Below, in pieces: positions 11,751 through 23,300 of a stretch of DNA of 64,000 bases. The DNA comes from Beverwykella pulmonaria. Lineage: Eukaryota; Ascomycota; Dothideomycetes; Pleosporales; Melanommataceae. The translations under genes were made by a program, and so were the position numbers. Every line of letters begins with the position of its first letter. Positions within the stretch are counted from its first letter, which is position 1. Under the pieces are notes generated by a model. That model did not search any database. It was given only the letters and a program-made list of their open reading frames with translations, and had not been told where the DNA came from. The DNA lies in NCBI GenBank assembly GCA_001599595.1, contig BCHH01000017.1:201054-265053 (forward strand), given 5' to 3'.

Positions 11751-13371
11751 ATGGTTGAAGATCTACACATTCTAGAAGCATGCGCTCCCTTCTGTTGCAC
11801 AACATCAAGCACTAACAGGTCACCAGCAAGAATTTTGCCCTCCGATAGACCCCGCGCTCGTCCACGCGATCTACTACGACTATGCGAACACGCCGGATTG
11901 CATGCAGCTGGCTAGAGCCATGCTAGGTGGCATAAAGCAAGCAGCGGATTCGGAGCAGTGGACCGATTTCGACCCGTCTGGGAGTAGTGGAGATGCTTTA
12001 CGGTCGAGCCCGGGCAAGCAAAGCGACGAGGAGTACACAAGCTTGTCAAACGACCTCTCATCGCTAAGTCTGGCGGGAGGTTCGGAATTTGAAGGGTCCT
12101 CGGAGGGCGGCTATTTCAGGGACACCGAGCACTTCGACACCCCCACAAAGGAATTGTTGCTTGCGGAAACATTCCCCACGCTACGGCCCGAATTTGTCGC
12201 ATATACGCTGAAGAAATGCAATGGGGAGTTCAGTAAAGCCACGGATGAGCTACTGAACCACGTGTACTTCGAATACTCACAGACAAGCCCCAGCGAGGAG
12301 GCTGTTGCCGTGAAGGGCGTGGATGCTTTTGCAGAAGAGTTCCACATGCCCCATCGCGGGAAGCAAGGCAAGGGAAAGAGGAAGAAAAAAGGGTCGCCAC
12401 TCCTGTACAACACAAGCCCGGCATCAGCTTCAGATTCTAATTTATCAACTCCGCCATCCAATAAGTGGCTGGACAGCAACCGAGATGTTGAATTCATCAC
12501 GTCCAGGACAAAGTTTGCAAAGACCGTGATTGCGTCGCTGTACCACCAAAATGGTGCTTCACGCCCAGCTACCATCATGGCAATAATAGAAAAGGACGTC
12601 ACAGAAAACCAGAAGGAGAAGGAGCCGGATGCTGCAATGGTTCAGGCAGCAATTGAGCTTACTTCAGACTTTCCCAGCATTGACCTAGATTACGCTCTTG
12701 CCCTCATTCGCATATCGGCACCATCAACCGCAAATGCGCACGAGCTCGCGAAGGCACTGACAGTGCGACCGGGTTTTGCAACAGACCCTAAAGGCGGCAT
12801 GGCAGTTATACCCCAATACGCACCTGTAGATCTCTCTGATACCACAACCGAGTCAACCAAACTCCCATCCCTTCCTGCGTCTGCTCTGCCCCAGACCACA
12901 GCGTCTCTCGCTGCGGCGCGTGGCGAAGCGTTCAACCAAGCCTCAGCCGCCTATCGCAAGGGGAAATCCACACCCATGATGAAAGCAGTAGCGGGTTACT
13001 ACTCCCAAGTTGGGCGCGATATCAACGCTAACCTCAAAGCCATGAACGAGACCGACGCAGACGCGCTCGTGTCCTCGCAATCCTCATCTCTTCACCTCGA
13101 CTTACACGGCGTCAGCGTGCAGAGCGCAACACGGATCGTGAAAGAGAGGGTTCAAATCTGGTGGGATGGCCTCGGAGAAGAACGAGTTCCTGGAGGTGGG
13201 CGAAGAGGTGTAGGCAACGGATATCGAATTATCACGGGGCTCGGACGACACAGTGAGGGTGGTAAAGCCAAAATCGGCCCCGCGGTAGTGAAAGCGCTGG
13301 TAAAAGAAGGATGGAAGATTGAGGTTGGGACCGGGGAGTTGCTTGTCGTGGGGCTTGCGAGGCGGAGGTGA
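11751..13371 (+). CDS. CUE-DUF1771-Smr protein, Cue2-like
   Basis: Predicted 523 residues. The order is a CUE-type ubiquitin-binding helix bundle at about 85-130 (ETFPTLRPEFVAYTLKKCNG), a low-complexity middle, a DUF1771 helix (AYRKGKSTPMMKAVAGYYSQ) and a C-terminal Smr domain (LHLDLHGVSV then ITGLGRHSEGG). In yeast, Cue2 with CUE and Smr domains is the endonuclease that cuts mRNA at collided ribosomes in no-go decay; a similar role is inferred here. The Smr LDLHGV and TGxGxHS motifs are present. The 5' end needs an intron: a CACTAAC branch site and an AG at 11826 lie just before the conserved EFCPPIDPALV block. The only donor that joins in frame to a nearby ATG (11751) is a non-canonical GC donor at 11778. 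That start is therefore less certain than the rest. Confidence 0.85.
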
Positions 13372-14930
13372 ACCGTTCGACGCTGTTCTACTATCCTCTC
13401 CTATTAGGAGTGCGAAGCGAAGCGATGAGGATATGATATATATTAGACCATACCTCGATATGGGCTTGAAATTTAGAGCTGTGGAGAAATCTTGGGGTGG
13501 CGACAGTCAGGCCCTCATGTTCATTGACGTTGAGTCATGTAATACTAATATTAGAGCTGTACCTTCCCCTTGGTTTCTTGGTTGTTATGCCTTGTTCATT
13601 CTTGAGAACCGTGAGTGGAATCTCGAAGCGGTGAGATGGTGTGCGGTCTTGAAAACGATGGCTGTATGGTCACTTCAACGTAAGAAATGCCTCTGTAAGG
13701 CTAAATATATCAACTTAGTCTTCATGCGCCTCACCATTACCATCCAGACTTATCTTAGCGTCTCACGTGCAACGCTAACCCTGCACTAAACCACAAACCT
13801 CCCGCCTAAGCGTCCGCATGCTCAAACATTCACGCAAAGCTTAACGGTCTAGGGCACCTCCGAAACTGATGTCAGTGTTGCACATTTTGTGTCGTGATGT
13901 GTTTGGATGGGCGGTCACCCCGGCACTGCCTGCTTTTGTTGTTTGGGCAATTGTGGGGCACTGAAACGAATCGTGGAAGGCGTTGCGATGCAAGACGCCG
14001 CGCCTGTCGTTTCACCCGGAGACGGGTGGTGTAGCTTGGCGATAGAGTGTAGGGAGGTTGATGATGGAGGATAGGGATCGTAACGGTGAAGGAAGAAGGG
14101 GGGATGTGGTGAGCGGATCGTGGAACTAGGGAGGTATGTGAGCGTGTGGTACCATCTACAGTATAGTAGACTAAAAGAGCACGGAGTGTGTGGTAGGGTA
14201 GAAGACTATTTTCTTGTGTCTCTCCCTTTTCACATCTTCACATCTTTACACCTTCCTTCACATCTTTACACCTTCACAACTTCGCCCAATGGTATCATAC
14301 TATGTCACAAAATCACAGAACATCGCCACTCCGTGCACCTTCTCTGGCCTCCCTCTTCGAACCGGACCAGGAGCATCCCCTCTCGAATTTCAAGACTCGT
14401 CGCTCAACAAAAAGCAGAAAATCATGTGTTAAAAGCAAAGAGCATGGTTCCAGCAACCATCATTGTTTCAACATCATAGACATGCAGAGTTACAGGCCGG
14501 CATGGCGCAACCCGCATAGCAACACAATCTTGCCTCATTACCTTCTATTGGCCTCCTTCTCCGCATGGTCCGGACTCTGATCGCCGCGAGGTATCGGTCC
14601 GGCGTGCCTGCTCGCATCGTCGATCGAATGGAAGGCCAGAAACGAGGCGGGACGTGAGACCGGATGGAAAGCTTGGTTTGGTTCCGACTCGGTCCACCGT
14701 ATATATGCTGTCCATGTTGGCAGACCATATGACTTTCTTCCTCCTCTGTAGTTCGATACTCACCGGACATTTCTTATACAAACTATTTAGGTGTTCATAC
14801 ATCCTGTCCTTCCTTCTTTTCAACTTTACTTTCTACCCCTGCTGCTAGTCGGCTCCTTTAATTTCTATATTCGCTGCCGGACAGTTCACTTTCTCTACTT
14901 CTATATCCACATATTTAGACTCTATTTACC
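13372..14930. other. Intergenic, promoter side of the collagen-like gene
   Basis: No convincing gene is present. Open frames at 13319-13789 and 14120-14580 lack known motifs. The 250 bases before 14931 are pyrimidine-rich (CTTTCT, TTCTACTTC), as expected of a leader for a strongly expressed gene. A perfect 2 x 20-base tandem repeat at 14236-14275 is listed separately. Confidence 0.5.
14236..14275 (+). repeat. Two perfect tandem 20-base units
   Basis: The unit CTTCACATCTTTACACCTTC occurs twice head to tail (14236-14255 and 14256-14275), about 650 bases before the collagen-like gene. It may be a duplicated promoter element or simple slippage. Confidence 0.85.
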
Positions 14931-17600
14931 ATGAAATTTTCCACATCTATTGCCGTGGCGCTTGCGGCGACGCCCTTGGTCGCTGCTGCTCCGGCCCAAT
15001 ATCCACATGTCGCCAAGAAATGGGTGGACACCACTGGAGGGTTCTCAGGCAGCAAAGTCCCGGCTCACTACGTCGCGACTATGCGCAGCATTGCCCGTGA
15101 GAAGCTGAACCGCAAGCGACAACTCGATCAAATTCTTGGTGGGCTCACAGGCGGCGCCGGTGCCGCTGGTGGTGCCGCTGGCGGAGCTGCTGGTACATTA
15201 CTCCTTTCCTTCATCTATGATGTGATGATCGATTCTGACAATGAATAGGAGCTGCTGATCCCCTTGCGGGACTTCTCGGAGGTGCTGGAGGTGCTGGAGG
15301 TGCGGCTGGTATGTTATTCTTCCTTTCGTCTATGATGCGATTGTTACATCTGACACATGAATAGGAGCTGCTGACCCCCTTGCGGGACTTCTCGGAAAGG
15401 CAAAGGGCGCCGCCGGCGGTGCGGCTGCTCCGGCTGCTGCTGCTCCTGCTGCTGCTGCTCCTGCGGCGGCGGCAACCCCGGCGGCAACTGCTGCTGGTAT
15501 GTTCATCTTTTTTCTTCTATTTTATCACCTTGAGCGAACAGTTCGGGGAGGGAGCATAACAGGCCTCTGGTAGATATGGCAAAGAAAGTGGGGATGAAGT
15601 GATCTTTCTGCCTCTTTGCCAGTATCTCGTCATCGTTCCGTTACTCCCCAGACTCGAAAAGTTCGCGCGGAATTGATCACGAAGAGTACATTCTTGAAAC
15701 TCGATTTGCTGACTTGGGATAGCCAAAGGAAAGGGCAAAGCTAAGGCTGCCAAAGGCAAGGCGAAGGCAGCGGGCGCAGGTGCCGCACAGGCTACTAGTA
15801 AGTCAAACCACTCCTACATCCATCTTTTCATGGTATTGATTATATCACGGGACTTTGCTAACGACATCAAGGTGCCCCGCTTGCCGGTGCTGCGGCGACC
15901 AACGGAACGGCTGCTGCTGGTACGTTCTTCCTTCTCATCTCCACGTGCATTCAGGAGGCTAACACACAAATAGGAGCTGCCAAAGGAAAGGGCAAAGCGA
16001 AGGCAACTGGCGCTGGTATGATATCTTTCACCGCTTTTCTGGGATCTTCGTCTTATTTTGAATAGCTCTTCCAGCTGCTGCTACGCCCGCCGCAGGTAAA
16101 TTTCTTCCATTATCACTCCATTACGATTTAATTGACTAACTTGGATAGGTGCCGCTACGCCCGCTGCCGCTAAAGGAAAGGGTAAGGCCAAGGCCACTGG
16201 TGCTGCTGGTATGTTGCTCTGTTCTTTATGAGCTTGAACAAATAGGCTAATGTTTGTTAGCTCCAGCTGCTGCCACTCCCCCCGCCGCCGCTGGTAAATT
16301 TCTCTCTCAGAAACTCAGTTGAATGATTGACTGATTTGTATAGGTGCCCCGGCCCCTGCCGCCGCTGCACCAGCTGGAAAGGGAACTGGAAAGGGTGCTG
16401 CAGGCGCTGGTACAAAGCCTCTATTTTGTTTAGGAGGATAATAGACTAATTTTGAGCAGCCCCAGCCCCGGCCGCTGCCCCCGCTCCGGCCGCTGCCCCC
16501 GCTCCGGCCGCTGCCCCCGCTCCTCCTGCCGCAGGTACTGCAGGTATGTGTATTTTGCTCCCCACGTCATAGCGGAACCCAATACTAACCTGACCAGGTA
16601 CTGCTCCCGCTGCCGTCCCCGCCGCTGGTGCTGCTGGTAGGCCTTTTTCATTCTTTATAAGTCGTTGTTCAATTGCCTGACTTGTATAGGCGCCGCTCCT
16701 CGTCCCGCAGGTACTGCTGGAACCGCGGGAACTCAAGGCACACAAGGAACTGCCGGAACTGCCGGTACTCAGGGAACTGGGGTCCAGGGCACTGGCAACC
16801 AGGCTGGCGTTGGAGCCGGTACTCAAAGCACGCAGGGTACTACTGGTAAGTCTCTTCAATTTTCACCTCGGAAATATAGTATTGACGTTCGCTTAGGAAC
16901 CGCCGGAACACAAGGCACAGGCGTCCAAGGTCAAGGTCAAGCTGGTATCCAAGGCACTCAAGGCCAAGCTGGTAACCAAGGCACTCAGGGTCAAGCTGGT
17001 GTCCAAGGCGGTCAAGGCCAAGCTGGTAACCAAGGCACTCAAGGCCAAGCTGNNNNNNNNNNNNNNNNNNNNNNNNNNNNNNNNNNNNNNNNNNNNNNNN
17101 NNNNNNNNNNNNNNNNNNNNNNNNNNNNNNNNNNNNNNNNNNNNNNNNNNNNNNNNNNNNNNNNNNNNNNNNNNNNNNNNNNNNNNNNNNNNNNNNNNNN
17201 NNNNNNNNNNNNNNNNNNNNNNNNNNNNNNNNNNNNNNNNNNNNNNNNNNNNNNNNNNNNNNNNNNNNNNNNNNNNNNNNNNNNNNNNNNNNNNNNNNNN
17301 NNNNNNNNNNNNNNNNNNNNNNNNNNNNNNNNNNNNNNNNNNNNNNNNNNNNNNNNNNNNNNNNNNNNNNNNNNNNNNNNNNNNNNNNNNNNNNNNNNNN
17401 NNNNNNNNCAAGGCACTCAAGGTCAAGCTGGTATCCAAGGCGGTCAAGGCCAGGCTGGTATCCAAGGCACTCAAGGTCAAGCTGGGATCCAAGGCCAAAC
17501 TGGTGCGACTGGACAGGCAACTGGCACTCAAGGACAGACTGGTGCTGGTGTGACGGGTGCTAGGACCAACGCCGTTGCGGACGTCGAGGACGACGAGTAG
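14931..17600 (+). CDS. Secreted Ala/Gly-rich protein with collagen-like Gly-X-Y tail, 14 exons
   Basis: Predicted 596 residues, including about 119 inside the N gap. The start MKFSTSIAVALAATPLVAAA is a textbook secretion signal. Exons are 14931-15192, 15249-15308, 15365-15496, 15723-15797, 15872-15919, 15974-16015, 16066-16095, 16149-16208, 16261-16293, 16344-16409, 16460-16543, 16598-16636, 16690-16845 and 16897-17600. All 13 introns are phase 1 (usually splitting a Gly or Ala codon after its first G) and every internal exon is a multiple of three. The middle is Ala/Pro/Lys-rich with GKGKAKA blocks. Exons 13-14 encode Gly-X-Y triplets (GQA, GIQ, GTQ, GNQ, GGQ), a collagen-like pattern, ending in a short acidic tail (VADVEDDE). 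I know no named family. A wall- or surface-associated repeat protein is an inference. The exact exon set needs transcripts, because many alternative in-frame splice choices exist. Confidence 0.8.
17053..17408. other. Assembly gap of 356 N inside the collagen-like repeat
   Basis: The gap sits within the GQAGxQGTQ repeat of the preceding gene. Reading frame is kept across the stated gap length, but the true number of repeats is unknown. Near-identical repeats are the probable cause of the gap. Confidence 0.99.
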
Positions 17601-19099
17601 ATATGATTATGGTTACTCCATGAATTTTGATGTGAGAGTGCTAGAGTAATGACAATGGAAGGGTGTGGTGGTGGACAAAAGGGAAAAGTTACCTTCGAAA
17701 TAGTATATATTAGACTTTAGGGGAGTATGAATGCACTCATTTGGTGGATGATCAGATTCGATTCCGTATTGTGGTGGAAAGAGGTGACTCTTTTGATGTA
17801 AAGGCTTAAAGTGCAAGTAATTGAACAAGGAAGTATTGCCCCTTTTAAATGTAACAATAAAAATATGTCTTGTGCACGGAGTGACTCCTAGCTTGTTGCT
17901 ATAATCTTAGCAGGAGCTTGAATTATGTGACCAAACCCAGCCCCTGATAATTGGCTCTGAACTCCTGCGCGAGTTGGTAGAAGTTGTAGGGGAGATGAAA
18001 GCAATTGTGTACTGAGCTGTTACGCGCCAGCAAATGGTAGGTTGGCTTCAATGTCGAAATCGAAGGCTAGTTAATGGGAGACGTTAAGGTGGTGAGCAAG
18101 CGCTGCAAGTCGAGGACAGAGAGACACCGATCAAGTAAAAAAAAAAAGGCACCAATAGCCGCGCGTTCGTGGTAAGTGGCTGTACACGCGAGGGTAGACA
18201 ATGAAGTGGAGTCCGCGCATTTGTCTCCGTGATTCGTGAGCGGAGGTGTGTTGGTGACGCAACTCAGTGATGAATGCGCAACGTCTCGTAATCGGATAGG
18301 GTTATGCTAAGACGAAGTAATTTTAGATGATAGATACTCTATTCAAAAGGGCATATGTTGAATAATATATATTGCTATTGTTCAAAACTTTTAGCGGGAG
18401 AAATGGAGAGGGACAAGAATATGTTGTGGTAAACATGGTAAATCGAATGCGGAACAAATCTGTGTGTAAAAAAGCTCCTAACAGGAAATGAGGACACTAT
18501 AGGGTAACCTTTGAAATAATTCACTTTGATTTATTTTCGTAGTTTGCTGTGATGCCTTTACAAGAGAAACCAATTGCGAATAGGAATAAAGAGAAGAGCG
18601 TGAGAAATGTAAATAAGCGGACGTGCATACACTGTAGAACTAATTCTCAGAGCACATTCTTGGTCCATCAAATCAATAAGTCGACACAAGTGAGGAAGAG
18701 AAGTATTTCCGCAAACGGCGGTGGTGCACAAAATGAAGGCTACAAAATGAAAGTCTGGATGGTGGCGCGTTGAAGTCAAACGCCAAACAATCACTAACCA
18801 AAAACACTAATTCTCATCACAGCTACGAGAAAAGGAAGAATTGCGCTATTGCAATCATGTCTCCAACAACGCGTTCTATAGCCCCGTATATGGCTGTCGT
18901 CTCTTTCGTTGACGAAATCCGGCAAGACGGTTCACATGTTCTCTATATTTGGAAGCTAATTTCGATAGTGATAGTGCACCAACACTTCCCTTTCTCTATA
19001 CCAAGAGTCGGAGGCTCTGGAATTTCCTTTCAAGCCAACTTCTAAGTGTCCGCGGACAATTGACCACCCACACAAACCATGGCACCCCGAAAGAACTAA
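17601..19099. other. Gene-poor, A/T-rich decayed stretch
   Basis: No supported gene. Short open frames (18549-18794, 18770-19045) lack motifs. An A run lies at about 18137, and the sequence from about 18300 to 18480 is rich in TpA steps. The first 200 bases include the 3' untranslated region of the collagen-like gene. Confidence 0.45.
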
Positions 19100-19860
19100 A
19101 TACTCTCCATCAAGTTCCTGTCGAACTGGAACATCACCGACAGGCAACAGACCTTCCTTATTGAACCCATACCTCGTGAATCTTAATCGTTCAGCGCATC
19201 ACTTATCCCCTCGTTGCATGAACTGTCTGTAATAACGGAAGGCCGAGTTGAGGAAGTCCATGGCCTTTGGCTTGAAGTTATGGCTCAGGATTCCTACGAG
19301 AAAGTGGCTGAGGTTACTGTGGATGATGTAATGGCAGTGCACATCGGTTACAGGAGTTGTTCAACGAAGTGTTTGTCCCTCCAAACGGAGGGCTATTGAT
19401 GACCTCGTTGTGAGCGAGCGTCATAAGTGGCAAATCGACCTGTTTATGAGGTTGGATTGATATTTCCCAGGAATACGCATCAATCAGTGACATAAACTCT
19501 GAGAAGGAGGTCATCTAAGAGTGGCTTCTAGTATTCTCTCCCTCTAGCTACGAACTATACAATATTCCTGCACTATCTTTTGTATCCGCTGGAGAGTTCG
19601 AAGGAATCTAGGAGCTCTCGCAGCAGTCGAGCTGACAGCTGTCGGTAGAGGAAGATGTCCGTCCCGAACCTTTATCTTCATCTAAACGGGACAACAAGCT
19701 GGCGAGCCAGATTCTCAAACTGCGAGTGGAAGAAGAAGGGCATCGGCATCTTACTGAGGAATACTTGGCGAAAGCTGCGCAGCATTAGAGAGAGGCTCTA
19801 TCGCTGAAAGTTGAAGTCGAACGGCTGGAGACTCAATCATCTAAGACGCCATAAAGAGAA
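19100..19860 (+). pseudogene. RIP-like relic of a coiled-coil protein
   Basis: From about 19350 to 19855 one frame reads as protein apart from stop codons, each of which is TGA, TAA or TAG standing where CGA, CAA or CAG would restore sense. Recognisable blocks include NEVFVPPNGG, SQEYASISDINSEKEVI and the heptad-like KRDNKLASQILKLRVEEE and ALSLKVEVERLETQ. A piece further upstream (19214-19365, EGRVEEVHGLWLEVMAQDSY) is in another frame. I cannot name the family. The end resembles a coiled coil. The gene is dead as it stands. Confidence 0.55.
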
Positions 19861-20341
19861 AATTAAGAGCCGACGCTCGGACCTAGCCTTGAATACAAGT
19901 GGGCACCTAGCGCCATATCAACTCCTCTAAGCTCTCATCAAATTCACTACCCAGCAGTTGGCAAGTCGGAATATGCGACATATAGGAGACGATGGCGCAG
20001 ACTAAGAATAATTATGAAAATTGCGAACGAGAAAAGGAAGCATGAGGGTGAAATAGCGTTATGTCGGCCCGATTACCGCATTTGTTGATGTCGATGTCGA
20101 TGTCGATATCGAGCTCTTTGTTCTGCATGCGCACTTTGGTCGGAAAGTCGAATTAGCATGGTGACGTCACCGCGCAATGACAACCGGGACGAAAGGGAAC
20201 GCACCATGAAAAGCTCTATGCGACCCAATCGCCTCGCTACCTCCATGATTGCATCTCCAAAGCCAGTCAATTGGATCACAAAAGCACACCTAAACCCTGC
20301 CAAAACCTCTGTCATCACCACCAGCGGCGAATTCGGCCACA
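19861..20341. other. Intergenic with short GATGTC array
   Basis: No gene is supported. A GATGTC hexamer array lies at 20087-20112. The last 150 bases are the probable promoter and leader of the small mitochondrial-type gene. Confidence 0.45.
20087..20112 (+). repeat. Noncoding GATGTC hexamer array
   Basis: About four GATGTC-type units (last one GATATC) outside any called gene. It has the same unit as the in-frame array in the UFD4 gene at 7474-7518. Confidence 0.7.
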
Positions 20342-20662
20342 ATGCCTCTCCGAATCCCAACCGCGCTCCTCCGGCCTACCCCTCGCATTCCCTCTACATC
20401 AATTGCAACGCGACGCGCCCTCACAACCACTCGGCGCATGTTCCTCAAGGAAGACGAAAATCGATCTCCTCGGGAACTTGAGGACAAGAAGCAGGAGCAT
20501 TTGGACAAACAGAAACGCGGCGAAGGCCACTGGGAGGAGAAGCTTGGGAGTCAATCGGAGGGAAATATTGCAGCAGACAAGGAACACGTCAAGGATCATG
20601 ACAACCACATGAGTAAACTGCAAAGGGAGACATCAAACAAGGGCGAGAAGGGTGAGATCTAG
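20342..20662 (+). CDS. Small protein with mitochondrial-type presequence
   Basis: Single-exon frame of 106 residues. The N-terminus is rich in Arg, Thr, Ser and Pro with no acidic residue up to about residue 35 (LLRPTPRIPSTSIATRRALT), as in mitochondrial targeting signals. The rest is highly hydrophilic and helical, with the run KRGEGHWEEKLGSQSEGNIA followed by an ADKEHVKDHDNHM block. I recall similar small conserved proteins in ascomycetes but cannot assign a function. It differs from the F1-ATPase inhibitor, which has a longer coiled coil. ATG context (CACAATGCC) is good. Confidence 0.65.
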   Translation: MPLRIPTALLRPTPRIPSTSIATRRALTTTRRMFLKEDENRSPRELEDKKQEHLDKQKRGEGHWEEKLGSQSEGNIAADKEHVKDHDNHMSKLQRETSNKGEKGEI

Positions 20663-21037
20663 GGTAGAGTGGAAGCGGAATGAGAAATGTGTTCCATGAT
20701 GCTGGGTCGCAACGAGCCACTGAATTTTGTGCCGACATCTGTTCAGATCGCCCACCTTCCCAGATAGGGCACTGCTATGCCCGAGGGTGAATGTCAGTCG
20801 GCCTGGGCCGCACGTGGCCTCAACCGATGCTCCACACTTGGTCTGTTTCAGCCATAGCGTCACACGGCCACGCCAGCGCTAACGCCGAGCCGGCCCCTAA
20901 AGCACGGACCGTGCGTCCCTTCTCGCCATTCAACAACGTGGGACCGGCTGCGTCGTGCAAATTTCCTTTTCCACATTCCCGCCTTTCCCCCCCGCGCCGT
21001 CCGATACTAACTCAGATCTTACCCCAATTTTTGCCAT
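20663..21037. other. Intergenic, promoter of the Zn2Cys6 gene
   Basis: No gene is seen between the two plus-strand genes. The sequence just before 21038 is pyrimidine-rich and contains an ATACTAACTCAG stretch. Confidence 0.45.
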
Positions 21038-22801
21038 ATGCCGAGAGCGCAGCGCAGTAGGGCGTGCAACCAATGCCGAGAGCGCCGGGTTAAGGTATGT
21101 ACGCTCCCTATACGCTTCGTTCGCCAGTCGTTGATCGATCGCCTGCTTTAGTGCGATGAGACCTCGCCTCTTTGCCAGCAATGCACAAGGCTTGGCCTCA
21201 AGTGTTCTGGGCCTCTTCAAGGCTCCATAATCATTAATATGACGGAGAAGGTGGCGAAACCCCGCCAACGAAAGAAGAGAGAAGTCAGAGCCTCGGTCGT
21301 GATTCGAGAGGACGCCGTCAAGGAAACCCCCGCGGCCGCTGAGAGGCTCGTGGTGTGCAAGCAAGAGCAAATCGAAAGTGCACCTCCACTGCAGCCACTG
21401 CAAATGGTCCCCTACCCAAGACAAAAGCCCGTGCCAGCCAACATACCCCAACGAGAGTGGGAGAATGCTGTCGCGGCAATACAGTGGCAATTCAAACTTC
21501 CTGCTATCTATCAACCCTCCCAAGCACACAATTTAGACCTTGCATTTATATCACACTTTGTCGAGCTCAACAAAGGCGTGCGACCGTACAGTCCGGAAAT
21601 ACCATGGATTACTCATCTGCCAGCCTTACACACGAGAGCTACCAAGCCAGCCTTGAGGTTATCGATCCGTGCCACAGCCATGGCTTTTTACGCGAACATG
21701 CACGGAGATCCAGCCATCATGGTCGACTCGTATCGATGGTACACCATGAGCCTTAACAGTCAACGGTTATCGCTTTCCAAGATGGATGGAAAATCAATAC
21801 CGAACGACGACGAAGTACTGGTGCCCATTGTGCTGGGGCTCTATGAAGTCTACGCTGGCACCACGCCAACCAATGTATTCCAGCATCTCACAGCAGCCAC
21901 GAAGATAATAGAAATGAGGGGACCGCACAACTGCAGCTCAGGTGTCACATTCCCACTATTCAAGGCCATGAGAGTCTCCGATGTAAGCAGCCTCATTTCT
22001 AGTTGGCAGTAATCGAGGACTACTCAAGCTAACATTACCAAGGCTCACCGTGCAATGATATTTAACGAAGCATCCATCTTCTCCACTCCCCAATGGATGA
22101 CCATCCCCTTCATAATCCAGCCCCGAAACGCACACCAATACCTTGCCGACATCCTCCTCGCAATTCCCGGCTGCACCGCCTTATGCGGCATGGGCGGCAG
22201 CATGAGCGCTTTCTTCTCACGCCCCATTCCCTCTCACACTGATCTTAGACCTGTTCGAAAGCGCACCAACGAACTCCTTTGCGACCTAACAAATTGGGCC
22301 GACCAATATCCCCACCTTACTAGTGTATCCCCTGGCCCGCTCATTGTGACTTATGATATGGCTAGAGAGGTCAGTGGCGCGGTTTTGACAAGCTCTGGAT
22401 CGCCGGTTCCATCCGTTGTATTGCCTGATACATTTGTAGCTCTGACAGCTATAACCTACGAAGCCGTCCGCCTCATCCTCACACTCCTTCTACACAAGAT
22501 ATCAACAGAACCTACAAAAACGCCTTCAACACCTGCAACCCCAAACACACCTCCGCAGTCCCCACTTCTAGATTTAATATCAAATGCAACAGCATCGGCA
22601 AGGTCTATACTGGATATCGCGATGTTTTTGGAATCTACACATCCGGTTGGATTTGACTTCATGAGGAGTGTATTCCCGTTGGTAGTCGTAGCTATCTTAG
22701 GCCCACGAGACGAGGAGAAGAATAAGGCGATGAAGATGATGGAGAGATGGGGTGAAAGTAGAGGCGTTGGAGGTCTCTGTGGGGCTTGGATTAATGCTTA
22801 A
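21038..22801 (+). CDS. Zn2Cys6 fungal transcription factor
   Basis: Predicted 548 residues. Exons are 21038-21094, 21152-21982 and 22043-22801. The first intron (21095-21151, GTATGT...TTTAG) falls inside the zinc cluster between the Lys-encoding AAG and the third Cys. After splicing the cluster reads CNQCRERRVKCDE then CQQCTRLGLKCSG, six cysteines with standard spacing. A basic linker (KPRQRKKR) and a helical C-terminal part typical of the fungal-specific activation region (Fungal_trans_2 / DUF3468 style; e.g. ISHFVELNKGVRPYSPEIPW, ATKIIEMRGP) follow. It is a DNA-binding nuclear regulator; its targets cannot be read from the sequence. It lies 29 kb from the PKS, so a link to that cluster is not supported. 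Intact. Confidence 0.9.
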
Positions 22802-23300
22802 GAATACGAACGCAACTCAACTCAAAACTGCATCATCCTCTTTTCACTTTGATCTTTCTCAAAGCGGCGAGATCTTTAACTACCTTGACAACACAACGGG
22901 ATCTGCAATCGGAAATGGTGCAGGTCCGAATAAGCTTCGCTCTATACCCTCGGGCCCGAACTCACAGACCAAGTGACCTATTCTTGGGTCAGTCTGCGCG
23001 TGTTTCAAATCCCGGTTTGACATCTGTGGTCAAAACATCTCGGAAACCACAATGTGTCACTGTAAACACTTGGCAAAATGCAGTGCGGCTGATACTTTCT
23101 GGGTCTTGCCGCGCACAGATCGATACTGTTTTTCCTCGGACGATTTGAAGATGGCAGATGAACGAAATGTCACTGACCACGAATATCAAATTGAAGAACT
23201 TACAACACGATTTTGAACAGAGAGAGCCATGTATCTGAAATCGAGCTAACTATCCGAGCCGAAACCCCTCCAATGCACCCAAAAATCCTACTACAGTTCT
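22802..23300. other. Intergenic
   Basis: This is the 3' side of the Zn2Cys6 gene followed by degraded sequence leading into a C2H2 relic. A short frame beginning at 23151 (MADERNVTDHEYQIEELTT) may be the decayed N-terminus of that relic. Confidence 0.4.

Noticed and set aside
16893..17531. Long minus-strand frames across the N gap
   Set aside because: They are mirror readings of the Gly-X-Y repeat and depend on unknown bases.
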